Below, piece after piece: positions 22,549-31,400 of a DNA stretch of 43,679 nt. A program made the translations under genes and the position numbers. This DNA comes from Oscillospiraceae bacterium (lineage in GTDB: Bacteria > Bacillota > Clostridia > Oscillospirales > Oscillospiraceae): positions 1 to 43,679 of the forward strand of contig JAFXYD010000045.1 in assembly GCA_017541995.1 (NCBI GenBank), in the 5' to 3' direction. Numbering within the stretch: position 1 is the stretch's first letter; each line of letters begins with the position of its first letter. Under the pieces are notes generated by a model that saw only the letters and a list, made by a program, of their open reading frames with translations, was not told the DNA's origin and ran no database searches.

Positions 22549-24771
22549 ATGGATTGGGATTTGGATAAGTACTTGGACGAGCCGGCCAAGACCGCGACGC
22601 CCCGGCCGGCGCGCCAGTCCGCCCCCCGGCAGACCGCGGCCCCCCGGCAGCGGGACAGCCGCGGCCCCGGCAGAGCCCAGCAGGGCGGCAAGCGCCGCCG
22701 GATCGGCTCCCTGCCCCCCTGGGTGCTGGTGCTGGTGTGCATGCTGTTTTATTCCTTCTGCTTCCAGGTCTGGACGGAGGACCACTTCTCCGTAGGCCGC
22801 TTTCTGACCCTCCTGACCCTGTCTGTGGGCTTCGCCCTGCTGACGGCCCTGGTGGGCACCATCGGCAAGAAGCGGAAGCTCATGACCGTCTGCGCCATGG
22901 TGACGGTGATCTTCTGGGGCGTCATGTACCTGGCCCAGTACTTCCTCTATGACTCCTTCAAAAACTTCTTCACCATCAGCGCCATGCTGGCCGGCGGAGA
23001 AAACGCGGGCCAGGAGGACTTCGCCGCCCGGACCACGGATCTGATCCTGTCCAACTTCTGGCGGATCATCCTCTTCGCCCTGCCAATCGTGGGCTGGTTT
23101 TTGGCCAACCGCTATCTGCGGCTGCCCCGGATCCTGACCCGGGGGGTGCGCCGCTATCTGGCGGCGGGAGGCGCGGCGCTGATGCTGCTGGGCATCTTCT
23201 TCGCCGCGGTGTTCTCCCCGGACAAGAACAAGCTCTCCGACGCCTGGGAGTTCAGCCAGGGCATCCACAGCTTCGGCCTGCCCGTGGGCCTGGCCCTGGA
23301 CAGCATCCGGGGTAAATCCGGCGAGGGGCTGGAGATCGACGATCCCGTCTTCACCCTGCCCCCCGAAACCCAGGGCAGCCAGCCCGCCCAGACGGAGGCG
23401 CCTCCCCAGACCGATACCAACGGCGAGGTCATCCCCCCGGAGAGCGGCAGCCAGACCGGCACCACGGAGCCCCCGGCCCCCGTCACCCCCGCCAAGACCT
23501 ACAACATGCTGGACATCGACTTTGACTCCATCATTGCCAACGCCAAGAGCGACACCGTCAAGGACGTGGCCCGCTATCTGAGCACCGTGGTGCCCAGCAA
23601 GACCAACGCCTATACCGGCATGTTCAAGGGCAAGAATCTGATCCTCATCACCGCCGAGGCCTTCTCCAAGGAATTCATTACCCCGGAGCTGACCCCCACC
23701 CTCTATCGGATGATGACCAAGGGCATCCAGTTCACGGACTACTACCAGCCCGCCTGGGGCGGCAGCACCTCCTCCGGCGAGTTCTCCGTCATGACCGGCA
23801 TCGACCCCGCCCGGGGCGTCAACTCCATCCGGGAGACCATCGGCAAGAACATGGGCGTCACCGTGGGCAACCGCCTCAAGGACCTGGGCTACTTCACCCG
23901 GGCCTACCACAACCACACCTACGACTACTACCGCCGCAACGAGACCCATGAGAACCTGGGCTACGAGAAGTACATCGGCGTGGGCAACGGCATGGAGGTC
24001 ACCAAGGCCTGGCCCGAGAGCGACCTGGAGATGATCGACTTCACCGTGCCCCAGTACATCGACCACCAGCCCTTCAGCGTCTACTACATGACCGTCTCCG
24101 GCCACGGCGCCTACTCCTGGGCCGGCAACCGCCAGTCCGCCCGGCACAAGGAGGACGTGGCCTCCCTGACCTGCTCCGACACCGTCAAGGCCTACATCGC
24201 CTGCAACTTAGAGGTGGAGCTGGCTATGGAGTCCCTGCTCAAGCAGCTGGAGGAGGCCGGGATTGCCGACGATACCCTGGTGGTGCTCACCGCCGACCAC
24301 TATCCCTACTGCCTCACCAAGAGCGACGCCTGGTACACGGACAAGGATTACCTCTCCGAATACTTCGGCTTCACGGTGAACGACTGCTTCGGCCAGGATC
24401 ACAACTGCCTCATCATGTGGAGCGGCTGCCTGGAGGACAAGAACATCGTCATCGACACGCCCACCTTCAGCCTGGACATCTGCCCCACCCTCTGCAACCT
24501 CTTCGGCGTGGACTACGACTCCCGCCTGGTGGTGGGCCGGGACGTGTTCTCCGACCAGGAGCCCATCGTCTTCTGGCCCAACCGCAGCTGGAAGACCGAC
24601 AAGGGCGAGTGGGACTCCACCAAGGCCGACGGCACCGAGTTCACCCCTGCCGAGGGCGTCACCGTGGACCAGGAATACCTGGACCGCATCCGCAAGACCG
24701 TCAAGAACCGCATCAACTACAGCTATCAGGTGCTGGATACGGATTTCTTCTCCTACGTCTATACAGACTGA
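22549..24771 (+). CDS. LTA-synthase-like membrane phosphotransferase/sulfatase
   Basis: A 740-residue polytopic protein of the lipoteichoic acid synthase branch of the alkaline phosphatase superfamily. The first 60 residues are cytoplasmic and rich in Pro, Arg and Gln. About five membrane helices follow (roughly 62-75, 84-104, 112-132, 160-185 and 203-222). After a Pro/Thr-rich linker (260-315) comes the external catalytic domain. Glu370 (LITAEAF), nucleophile Thr407 (GGSTSSGEF) and Asp583-His584 (TADHYPY) match the Glu, Thr and Asp-His metal site of LtaS. SGHGAYSW near 524 is also conserved. It probably polymerises or transfers a glycerol-phosphate-type group to an envelope glycolipid; the substrate is not determined here. 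AGGAGG lies 11 bases before the ATG at 22549. Confidence 0.88.
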   Translation: MDWDLDKYLDEPAKTATPRPARQSAPRQTAAPRQRDSRGPGRAQQGGKRRRIGSLPPWVLVLVCMLFYSFCFQVWTEDHFSVGRFLTLLTLSVGFALLTALVGTIGKKRKLMTVCAMVTVIFWGVMYLAQYFLYDSFKNFFTISAMLAGGENAGQEDFAARTTDLILSNFWRIILFALPIVGWFLANRYLRLPRILTRGVRRYLAAGGAALMLLGIFFAAVFSPDKNKLSDAWEFSQGIHSFGLPVGLALDSIRGKSGEGLEIDDPVFTLPPETQGSQPAQTEAPPQTDTNGEVIPPESGSQTGTTEPPAPVTPAKTYNMLDIDFDSIIANAKSDTVKDVARYLSTVVPSKTNAYTGMFKGKNLILITAEAFSKEFITPELTPTLYRMMTKGIQFTDYYQPAWGGSTSSGEFSVMTGIDPARGVNSIRETIGKNMGVTVGNRLKDLGYFTRAYHNHTYDYYRRNETHENLGYEKYIGVGNGMEVTKAWPESDLEMIDFTVPQYIDHQPFSVYYMTVSGHGAYSWAGNRQSARHKEDVASLTCSDTVKAYIACNLEVELAMESLLKQLEEAGIADDTLVVLTADHYPYCLTKSDAWYTDKDYLSEYFGFTVNDCFGQDHNCLIMWSGCLEDKNIVIDTPTFSLDICPTLCNLFGVDYDSRLVVGRDVFSDQEPIVFWPNRSWKTDKGEWDSTKADGTEFTPAEGVTVDQEYLDRIRKTVKNRINYSYQVLDTDFFSYVYTD

Positions 24772-24780
24772 GCTTTGAAA

Positions 24781-24830
24781 GCAAAGAAGCAGAAAAAAGA
24801 GGCCGCGGCCTCTTTTTTCTGCTTCTTTGC
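24781..24830. terminator. 50-bp perfect palindrome acting as a bidirectional terminator
   Basis: Positions 24781-24805 are exactly complementary to 24806-24830 with no unpaired spacer base. The inner part is a GC stem (GAGGCCG/CGGCCTC) with a six-base A-run on one side and T-run on the other, so either strand yields a hairpin followed by Us. It ends the LTA-synthase-like gene on plus and abuts the stop codon (24831-24833) of the pseudouridine synthase on minus. Confidence 0.92.
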
Positions 24831-25433
24831 CTATTCCACCCGGGGCAGGAGGACGATTTCGGCTGCATTCAGAGGGCGGAAGCCCCCGGGAGGAAGCTCC
24901 GGGTCCAGGACCAAAGGGCCGATGGAAACGCGCTTCAGGGTAAATACGTGGCCTCCCACGGCCTTCACCATCAGCTTGACCTGGTGTTTCCGGCCCTCCC
25001 GCAGGGCGATCCAGCCCGCCGTCACGGGCCGCCCGGGGTTTTTCATCAGATGGTTGTGCTTTTTCGGGGGCAGCAGGGCCTCGCAGGCCCCGATGCTGCT
25101 GTAGCCCTCCGGCCAGGCCCGGGCGGGGAGGCTGCGGACGCCCGTGCCCTCCAGCTCCACCCCGGCGGCCATGCGGTCAAAAGCCTCCTGCTCCAGCCGC
25201 CCGAAGGCCCGGAAGAAATAGAGCTTCTCCACCTGGGCCTCCGGCCGCAGCAGCAGGGGATCCAGCCGCCCCTCGTCCGTCAGCAGCAGCAGGCCCTCGG
25301 TGTCCAGATCCAGCCGCCCGATGGGGTGCAGACGCCTCAGCTCCGGGGGCAGCAGCTCCATAACCGTGGGCCGGCTCCGGTCCCGCACCGCCGTCAGATA
25401 CCCGGCGGGCTTGTTCAGCATATAAACCTCCAT
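24831..25433 (-). CDS. RsuA/RluE-family rRNA pseudouridine synthase, no S4 domain
   Basis: A 200-residue pseudouridine synthase that isomerises a uridine in rRNA. The catalytic motif is GRLDLDTEGLLLLTDEG with Asp42 as the expected nucleophile. LNKPAGYLT and REGRKHQVKLM are further RsuA-family blocks. The protein starts directly at the catalytic domain, so the N-terminal S4 RNA-binding domain of RsuA and RluB is missing, as in RluE. The ATG at 25431-25433 follows GGAGG by 6 bases; a longer in-frame start would include the ribosome site itself. Which uridine is modified cannot be told from the sequence. Confidence 0.87.
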   Translation of the reverse strand: MEVYMLNKPAGYLTAVRDRSRPTVMELLPPELRRLHPIGRLDLDTEGLLLLTDEGRLDPLLLRPEAQVEKLYFFRAFGRLEQEAFDRMAAGVELEGTGVRSLPARAWPEGYSSIGACEALLPPKKHNHLMKNPGRPVTAGWIALREGRKHQVKLMVKAVGGHVFTLKRVSIGPLVLDPELPPGGFRPLNAAEIVLLPRVE

Positions 25434-25466
25434 GGCGGTCCTCCGTGAATTGGGGTTTTTCAAATT

Positions 25467-25536
25467 GTAGTGCCGGCAATCTGCCGGCTGCAGCGCGAAG
25501 CCAAAGCGGATCGAGCCGGCAGATTGCCGGCACTAC
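25467..25536. repeat. Inverted pair of GTAG-headed palindromes with a different stem
   Basis: Copies at 25467-25489 (plus) and 25514-25536 (minus) are inverted, heads outward, 24 bp apart. The stem is TGCCGGCA/TGCCGGC rather than GGGCCGATG, so this is a separate subfamily. The pair lies in the divergent gap between the pseudouridine synthase and murB promoters. Confidence 0.88.
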
Positions 25537-25603
25537 CGACTTACAATCCCGATTTGCTGTTCCCATTATATCACAATTGTGCCTCCGTGGCAAAGAAAAA
25601 CCT

Positions 25604-25632
25604 TTGCATATTGGAGCTGTATATGCTATAAT
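25604..25632 (+). promoter_or_regulatory. Promoter of the murB-whiA cluster
   Basis: TTGCAT (25604-25609), a 17-bp spacer and a perfect TATAAT (25627-25632). The leader to murB is about 55 bases. Confidence 0.88.
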
Positions 25633-25694
25633 CATATAAATAAACGCCCGGGGCCGTGTATGACCCGGAGCTTGGGAAACGGAGCGATTGATCT

Positions 25695-26597
25695 ATGACG
25701 GAATCCCTCTTTGAAAGTTTACATAATGCCCTTCCGGAGCTGCCCCTGCTGGCGGCGGAGCCCCTGGCGAAGCACTGCTCCTTCCGCATCGGCGGCCCGG
25801 CGGAGCTGCTGGCCTGTCCCCGGAACGAAGCGGAGCTGCGGGAGCTCTGGCTGGCCTGCCGGGAGCTGGGGATCAGCCCCCGGATCCTGGGGGGCGGCAC
25901 CAACGTCCTGGCCCCGGACGAGGGGGTGCCCGGCCCGGTGATCTCCACCCGGGGCCTGGACAGCCTGGAGCTGCTGGAGGACGGCAGCCTCAGCGCCGGG
26001 GCCGGAGTGCCCCTGGCCCGGCTGGCGGTCTTCGCCCAGAAGCAGGGCCTCACGGGCCTGGAATTCGCCCACGGCATTCCCGGCACCGTGGGGGGCGGCA
26101 TGTATATGAACGCCGGGGCCTACGGCGGCGAGCTGGCCCAGGTCGCTGTCTCCGCCCGCTTTCTGACAGCGGAGGGAGAAATCAAGGACTTTGTGGGGGA
26201 GGAAATGGGTCTGGGCTACCGACGCAGCGCCTTCATGGGCCTGCCCGGAGTCATCGTCTCCGCCCGCTTCCGGCTTCAGGCCGGAGATCCGGAGGCCATC
26301 CAGGCCCGGATGCGGGAGCTGATGGAGCGCCGCAGGGCCTCCCAGCCCCTGGAGCTGCCCTCGGCAGGCTCCACCTTCAAGCGCCCCGTGGGGGGCTACG
26401 CTGCCGCTCTGATCCAGGAGGCGGGGCTGAAGGGCTTCCGGGTGGGGGACGCCGCCGTGTCGGAGAAGCACGCGGGCTTCGTGGTGAACCTGGGCTCCGC
26501 CACCGCCGCCGAGGTCCTCACCCTCATGGCCCGGGTCCGGGAGACCGTCAAGGCCAAGTCCGGCATCGAGCTGGAGCCGGAGGTAAGGATCTGGTAG
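25695..26597 (+). CDS. murB: UDP-N-acetylenolpyruvoylglucosamine reductase
   Basis: A 300-residue FAD enzyme completing UDP-MurNAc synthesis by NADPH reduction of the MurA product. FAD-binding blocks are CSFRIGGPAEL, ILGGGTNVLAPD and the long GIPGTVGGGMYMNAGAYG segment. PSAGSTFKRP near residue 220 carries the catalytic serine, and the domain-3 pattern of the short (type II) MurB is present. The ATG at 25695 follows GGAGCG. It begins the cluster murB, RapZ-C/Nudix fusion, whiA, with one base between the first two genes. MurA lies 3 kb upstream on the same strand under a separate promoter. Confidence 0.95.
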   Translation: MTESLFESLHNALPELPLLAAEPLAKHCSFRIGGPAELLACPRNEAELRELWLACRELGISPRILGGGTNVLAPDEGVPGPVISTRGLDSLELLEDGSLSAGAGVPLARLAVFAQKQGLTGLEFAHGIPGTVGGGMYMNAGAYGGELAQVAVSARFLTAEGEIKDFVGEEMGLGYRRSAFMGLPGVIVSARFRLQAGDPEAIQARMRELMERRRASQPLELPSAGSTFKRPVGGYAAALIQEAGLKGFRVGDAAVSEKHAGFVVNLGSATAAEVLTLMARVRETVKAKSGIELEPEVRIW

Positions 26598-26598
26598 C

Positions 26599-27414
26599 AT
26601 GAGTGAAATTACCTTGATGTCCTTCGGCTACGTCTTCGGACCGCCGGAGGGGGCGGACACCGTCATCGGCACCCGGGGGCTTCCGAATCCCTACTGGGCG
26701 GAGGAGCTGAAGCACAAAACCGGCCTGGATCAGGAGGTTCGGGACTATGTGTTCTCCACGCCGGAGGTCGAGGCCTATTTTGAAAGCTGCCTGGATATGC
26801 TGCGACGGCGAATCGCCTTCTATGAACGGTACGACAGCCCGCTGAAGACCCCTCTGCTGATTGCCGTGGGCTGCACCGGGGGCAAGCATCGCTCCGTCAG
26901 CATGACCCTGCGGCTGGCGGCGGCCCTGGCGGGGGAGGGGATCCCCGTCCGGGTGCTCCACCGGGACCTGGACAAGGTCCTGGAGCACAGCGCCGGAGCC
27001 GTGGTCTTTACCAGACAGGCGGGGGAGCCCCGCTTTGTGATCCTGCGCTCGGTGTTCGGAAACCCGGGCTTCCCCAAGGGCCACATCGAGGCCGGGGAGA
27101 ACGACCGGGACACGGCGCTGCGGGAGGCGGAGGAGGAGATCGGCCTCCGGATCCGTCTGCTGCCGGGCTTCCGGACCGTCAACGTCTTCCCCCTGCCGAA
27201 CAGGCCCAAAACCTGGAAGCAGGTGGTCTACTACCTGGGAGAATACGAAAACCAGCCCCTGCGGCCCCGGGAGGGGGAGATCGCGGAGGCCAGGCTGCTG
27301 CCCTATGAGGCCGCTCTGAGCGCCCTTTCCTTTGAAAACACCCGGGGCGTCCTCCGGGAGGCGAAGGCCTTCCTGGACGGGCTGCCCGCTCCCCGTCGCA
27401 GCGGCGGTCATTGA
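26599..27414 (+). CDS. Fusion of a RapZ C-terminal-type domain with a Nudix hydrolase
   Basis: A 271-residue two-domain protein. Residues about 3-128 match the C-terminal domain of RapZ/YvcJ: SFGYVFG, GLPNPYWAEELKHKTGLD, VRDYV, GCTGGKHRSV (91-100) and a closing LHRDL. In E. coli RapZ this domain binds RNA and the amino-sugar signal. The N-terminal P-loop kinase domain is absent. Residues about 133-260 are a Nudix hydrolase with a complete Nudix box (161-183: G-x5-E, then REAEEEIGL), which would cleave a nucleoside-diphosphate-linked compound. In Bacillus the order is yvcI (Nudix)-yvcJ (rapZ)-yvcK-whiA; here the first two appear fused in reverse order and yvcK is missing. The start is one base after the murB stop codon. 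The stop codon lies inside a palindromic repeat. Confidence 0.85.
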   Translation: MSEITLMSFGYVFGPPEGADTVIGTRGLPNPYWAEELKHKTGLDQEVRDYVFSTPEVEAYFESCLDMLRRRIAFYERYDSPLKTPLLIAVGCTGGKHRSVSMTLRLAAALAGEGIPVRVLHRDLDKVLEHSAGAVVFTRQAGEPRFVILRSVFGNPGFPKGHIEAGENDRDTALREAEEEIGLRIRLLPGFRTVNVFPLPNRPKTWKQVVYYLGEYENQPLRPREGEIAEARLLPYEAALSALSFENTRGVLREAKAFLDGLPAPRRSGGH

Positions 27415-27419
27415 CCGCC
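27401..27419 (+). repeat. GTAG-family palindrome overlapping a stop codon
   Basis: The GGCGGTC/GACCGCC hairpin identical to that at 9929-9945 lacks a clear GTAG head here (GTCGCA precedes it). Its loop and right arm provide the TGA (27412-27414) that ends the RapZ-C/Nudix gene. Confidence 0.75.
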
Positions 27420-27470
27420 ACAATTATTCAGTATTCATTTTTCATTTCTTCGCCTCCGGAGGTGGCTGCG

Positions 27471-28361
27471 ATGTCCTTTTCATCCGACGCAAAGGCAGAG
27501 CTTTGCAAGGATTTCATCAACAAAAAATGCTGCGCCCTGGCGGAGGCCAGCGGGGTGCTGCTGTTCTGCAGCGGCATCAGCGGCGAGCAGATCAAGCTGG
27601 TGACGGAGAGCGAGGCCTTTGCCGCCCGTCTGCCCCAGCTCTTTCACAAGGCCTTCCGGCTGGACTTCGACGAGGTCCAGGAGGGGGGCAAGTTCAGCTT
27701 CTGGATCAACGACCCGGAAAAAATCGCGGGGATCTTTGAGGCCATCGGCTACAGTCCCGCCGAGAGCATCACCCTCCACGTCAACTACGGCCTGCTGGAG
27801 AAGGACTGCTGCCGCCTGGCCTTTCTGCGGGGGGCCTTCCTCTCCGGGGGCTCCGTCACGGACCCGGAAAAGCGCTACCATCTGGAGCTCACCACCAACC
27901 ACCACAAGGTGAGCCGGGAGACGGAGCGTCTGCTGACAGAGCAGGGCTTCGCCCCCAAGACCACCCTCCGCAACGGCAGCTCCATCCTCTACTTCAAGCA
28001 GAGCGAGGCCATCGAGGACGTGCTGGCCTGGCTGGGGGCCCCGGTGGCGGCCATGGGGGTGATGGAGGCCAAGATCGAGAAGGAAATGAAAAACAAGATC
28101 AACCGCATCGTCAACTGCGACAACGCCAATACCTCCAAGGTGGTGGAGGCGGCCCAGACCCAGATCGCCGCCATCCGCAGGCTCCGGGAGCAGGAGCTGT
28201 TCGAGAAGCTGCCCGAGAAGCTGAGGCTGACCGCTGAGCTCCGGGAGGCCAACCCCGAGGCGAACCTGACCGAGCTCGCGGAGATGTTTGATCCGCCCCT
28301 GACCAAGTCCGCGCTCAATCACCGACTGCGCAAGCTCACGGAGCTTGCAAATGAAGAGTGA
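27471..28361 (+). CDS. whiA: WhiA-type DNA-binding regulator
   Basis: A 296-residue protein conserved in Gram-positives, linked to cell division and sporulation in Streptomyces and to chromosome segregation/division in Bacillus. The N-terminal half is a LAGLIDADG-like fold (FLRGAFLSGGSVTDPEKRYH) without nuclease residues. The C-terminal half (about 200-290) is a helix-turn-helix ending LTKSALNHRLRKLTELA. The start is the ATG at 27471, with GGAGG 8 bases upstream; an earlier in-frame start would run through repeat DNA. It follows the RapZ-C/Nudix gene by 56 bp. Its last codons and stop lie in an octamer repeat. Confidence 0.95.
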   Translation: MSFSSDAKAELCKDFINKKCCALAEASGVLLFCSGISGEQIKLVTESEAFAARLPQLFHKAFRLDFDEVQEGGKFSFWINDPEKIAGIFEAIGYSPAESITLHVNYGLLEKDCCRLAFLRGAFLSGGSVTDPEKRYHLELTTNHHKVSRETERLLTEQGFAPKTTLRNGSSILYFKQSEAIEDVLAWLGAPVAAMGVMEAKIEKEMKNKINRIVNCDNANTSKVVEAAQTQIAAIRRLREQELFEKLPEKLRLTAELREANPEANLTELAEMFDPPLTKSALNHRLRKLTELANEE

Positions 28362-28420
28362 AATAGTGAAATAGTGAAAAAGTGATATTTCGTTCTTTCA
28401 CTCTTTCACTCTTTCACTTC
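28353..28420. repeat. Inverted octamer arrays between whiA and dnaE
   Basis: AGTGAAAT-type units (28357-28384) face CTTTCACT-type units (28395-28418) to form a long AT-rich hairpin with about 25 paired bases per arm. The whiA stop TGA (28359-28361) is in the first unit. There is no T-run, so termination is uncertain. Confidence 0.8.
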
Positions 28421-28436
28421 AGAAGGGAGAAACGAC

Positions 28437-31400
28437 ATGTCATTCGTACACCTCCATCTACATACAGAATACAGCCTTCTGGACGGGGCCTGCCGCATCG
28501 GGAAGCTGATGGACCGGGTGAAGGAGCTGGGGCAGAGCGCCGTGGCCATCACGGACCACGGGGTCATGTACGGCGTCATCGACTTCTACAAGGCCGCCAA
28601 GGCGGCGGGGATCAAGCCCATCATCGGCTGCGAGGTCTACGTGGCCCCCCGGACCCGCTTCGACAAGGTCCACGGCATCGACAACGAAAACGCCCATCTG
28701 GTGCTGCTGTGCAAAAACGAGACCGGCTACCGGAATCTCAGCTACCTGGTCTCCAAGGGCTTTCTGGAGGGCTTTTACGGCAGGCCCCGCATCGACATGG
28801 AGCTGCTGCGGCAGCACAGCGAGGGCCTGATTGCCCTCTCCGCCTGCCTGGCCGGGGCCATTCCCCGGAGGCTCAAGGCCGACGACTACGAGGGCGCCAG
28901 GGCCCTGGCCCTGGAATACAGCTGCATGTTCGGCCCCGACAACTTCTATCTGGAGCTCCAGGATCACGGCATCGCGGAGCAGGCCCGGATCAATCCCATG
29001 CTGCTGCGCCTGGCCCGGGAGCTGCAGCTGCCCCTGGTGGTCACCAACGACGCCCACTACCTCCGCCGGGAGGACGCCCCCACCCAGGACGTGCTGATGT
29101 GCATCCAGATGGGCAAGACCGTGGACGATCCCAACCGCCTGCGCTTCGAGAGCGACGAGTTCTACGTCAAGTCCGAGGCGGAGCTGCGGCAGCTCTTCCC
29201 CCAGCTGGAGGAGGCCTTCGAGAACACCGCCCGCATCGCCGAGCGCTGTAATGTGGAATTTGAGTTCGGCCACTACCATCTGCCCGCCTACGAGGCCCCA
29301 GACGGCTCCGACTCGCTGACGTATTTCCGGAAGCTCTGCGAGGAGGGCTTCGCGGAGCGTTATCTGAACGCCTCCACGACCTCGGGTAGCGGCGCACAGT
29401 GTGCGCCACGGGACCTGTCTGCCTCGGGCGGGAGCCCGATGAGCGCCTCTTCAGTGGCGGAGTATCGCAAGCGGCTGGACTATGAGATGGGCGTCATCGA
29501 GAAGATGGGCTACGTGGACTACTTCCTCATCGTGGCGGACTTCATCCGCTGGGCCAAGGAGCAGGGCATCCCCGTGGGCCCCGGCAGAGGCTCCGGCGCG
29601 GGCTCCATCGCCGCCTACTGTATGCACATCACCGAGATCGACCCCATGCAGTACGCCCTGATCTTCGAGCGCTTTCTCAACCCGGAGCGGGTCTCCATGC
29701 CCGACTTCGACACGGATTTCTGCCAGGAGCGCCGGGGCGAGGTCATCGACTACGTGACCCGGAAGTACGGCAAGGACCGGGTGGCCCAGATCGTCACCTT
29801 CGGCACCATGGCCGCCCGGGGCGCCGTCCGGGACGTGGGCCGGGCTCTGAATATGAGCTACGCCGAGACCGACGTGGTGGCGAAGGCCATCCCCAACGAG
29901 CTCCACATGACCCTGGAGCTGGCCCTCACCAAGAACCCCAGGCTCAAGCAGATGTACGACCAGGACCCCAAGGTCAAGAAGCTCATCGACACCGCCCGGG
30001 ACATCGAGGGCATGCCCCGCAACACCTCCACCCACGCGGCGGGGGTGGTCATCACGGCCCGGCCCGTCTCCGACTACGTGCCCCTGGCCCGGAACGAGGA
30101 CACCGTGGTGACCCAGTTCACCATGACCACCATCGAGGAGCTGGGCCTGCTGAAGATGGACTTCCTGGGCCTGCGGAACCTCACCGTCATTGACGACGCG
30201 GAGAAGAAGATTCGCCGGAGCGTCCCCGGCTTCTCCATGAAGTCCGTCCGGGACGACGACCCGGAGACCTTCGCCATGCTGGGGGAGGGCAAGACCTCCG
30301 GCGTCTTCCAGCTGGAATCCTCGGGCATCACCGGGGTCTGCGTCCAGATGAAGCCCCAGTCCATCGAGGATATGACCGCCATCGTGGCCCTCTACCGTCC
30401 GGGCCCCATGGAGTCCATCCCCAGGTTCATCCAGTCCAAGCACCACCCGGAGACCATCTCCTACATCACCCCCCAGCTTCAGCCCATTCTGAACGTCACC
30501 TACGGCTGCATCGTCTATCAGGAGCAGGTCATCGAGATCTTCCGCAAGCTGGGCGGCTATACCCTGGGCCAGGCGGACAATATGCGCCGGGCCATTTCCA
30601 AGAAGAAGCAGAACGTCATCGTCCAGGAGCGGCAGGCCTTCGTCTACGGCGACCCTGCCCGGGGCATCCCCGGGGCCGTGGCCAACGGGGTCAAAGAGGA
30701 GGCGGCCCAGCAGATCTACGACGAGATCCTGGACTTCGCCAACTACGCCTTCAACAAGGCCCACGCGGTCTGCTACGCCAAGGTGAGCTACGACACCGCC
30801 TGGCTCAAGTGCCACTATCCCCGGCAGTACATGGCGGCGCTGATGACCTCCATGCTCTCCGACACCGAGAAGGTGGCGGGCTATATCGCAGACTGCAGGG
30901 ACATGGGCATCGAGCTCCTGCCCCCGGACGTGAACCACTCCGAGGACGTCTTCACCGTGGAGGGGGACAAGATCCGCTTCGGCCTGGGGGCCGTGAAGAA
31001 CGTGGGCCGGGGGCTGATCCAGAAAATGACCGCGGAGCGGGAGAAGAACGGCCCCTTCACCGGCATCGCCGCCTTCTGCAAGCGGCTGAACGACACCGAG
31101 CTCAACCGCCGTGCCGTGGAAAATCTCATCCGCTGCGGCGCCATGGACTGCTTCGGCCTGCGCCGGAGCCAGCTGCTGGCGGTGTACGAGTCCGTCATGA
31201 CCTGGGTCAGCGGCGAGAGCCGCCGGAACCTGGCGGGCCAGCTGGGGCTCTTCGACAGCCTGGAGGACCGGGAGAACGAGCTCAGCCTCCAGGTGCCGGA
31301 CATTCCGGAGCTGGATCTCTTCGAGCTGCTGGCGGGGGAGAAGCAGACCACGGGCCTGTACATCTCCGGCCACCCCATGGACAAGTACCGGGAGGCCCTG

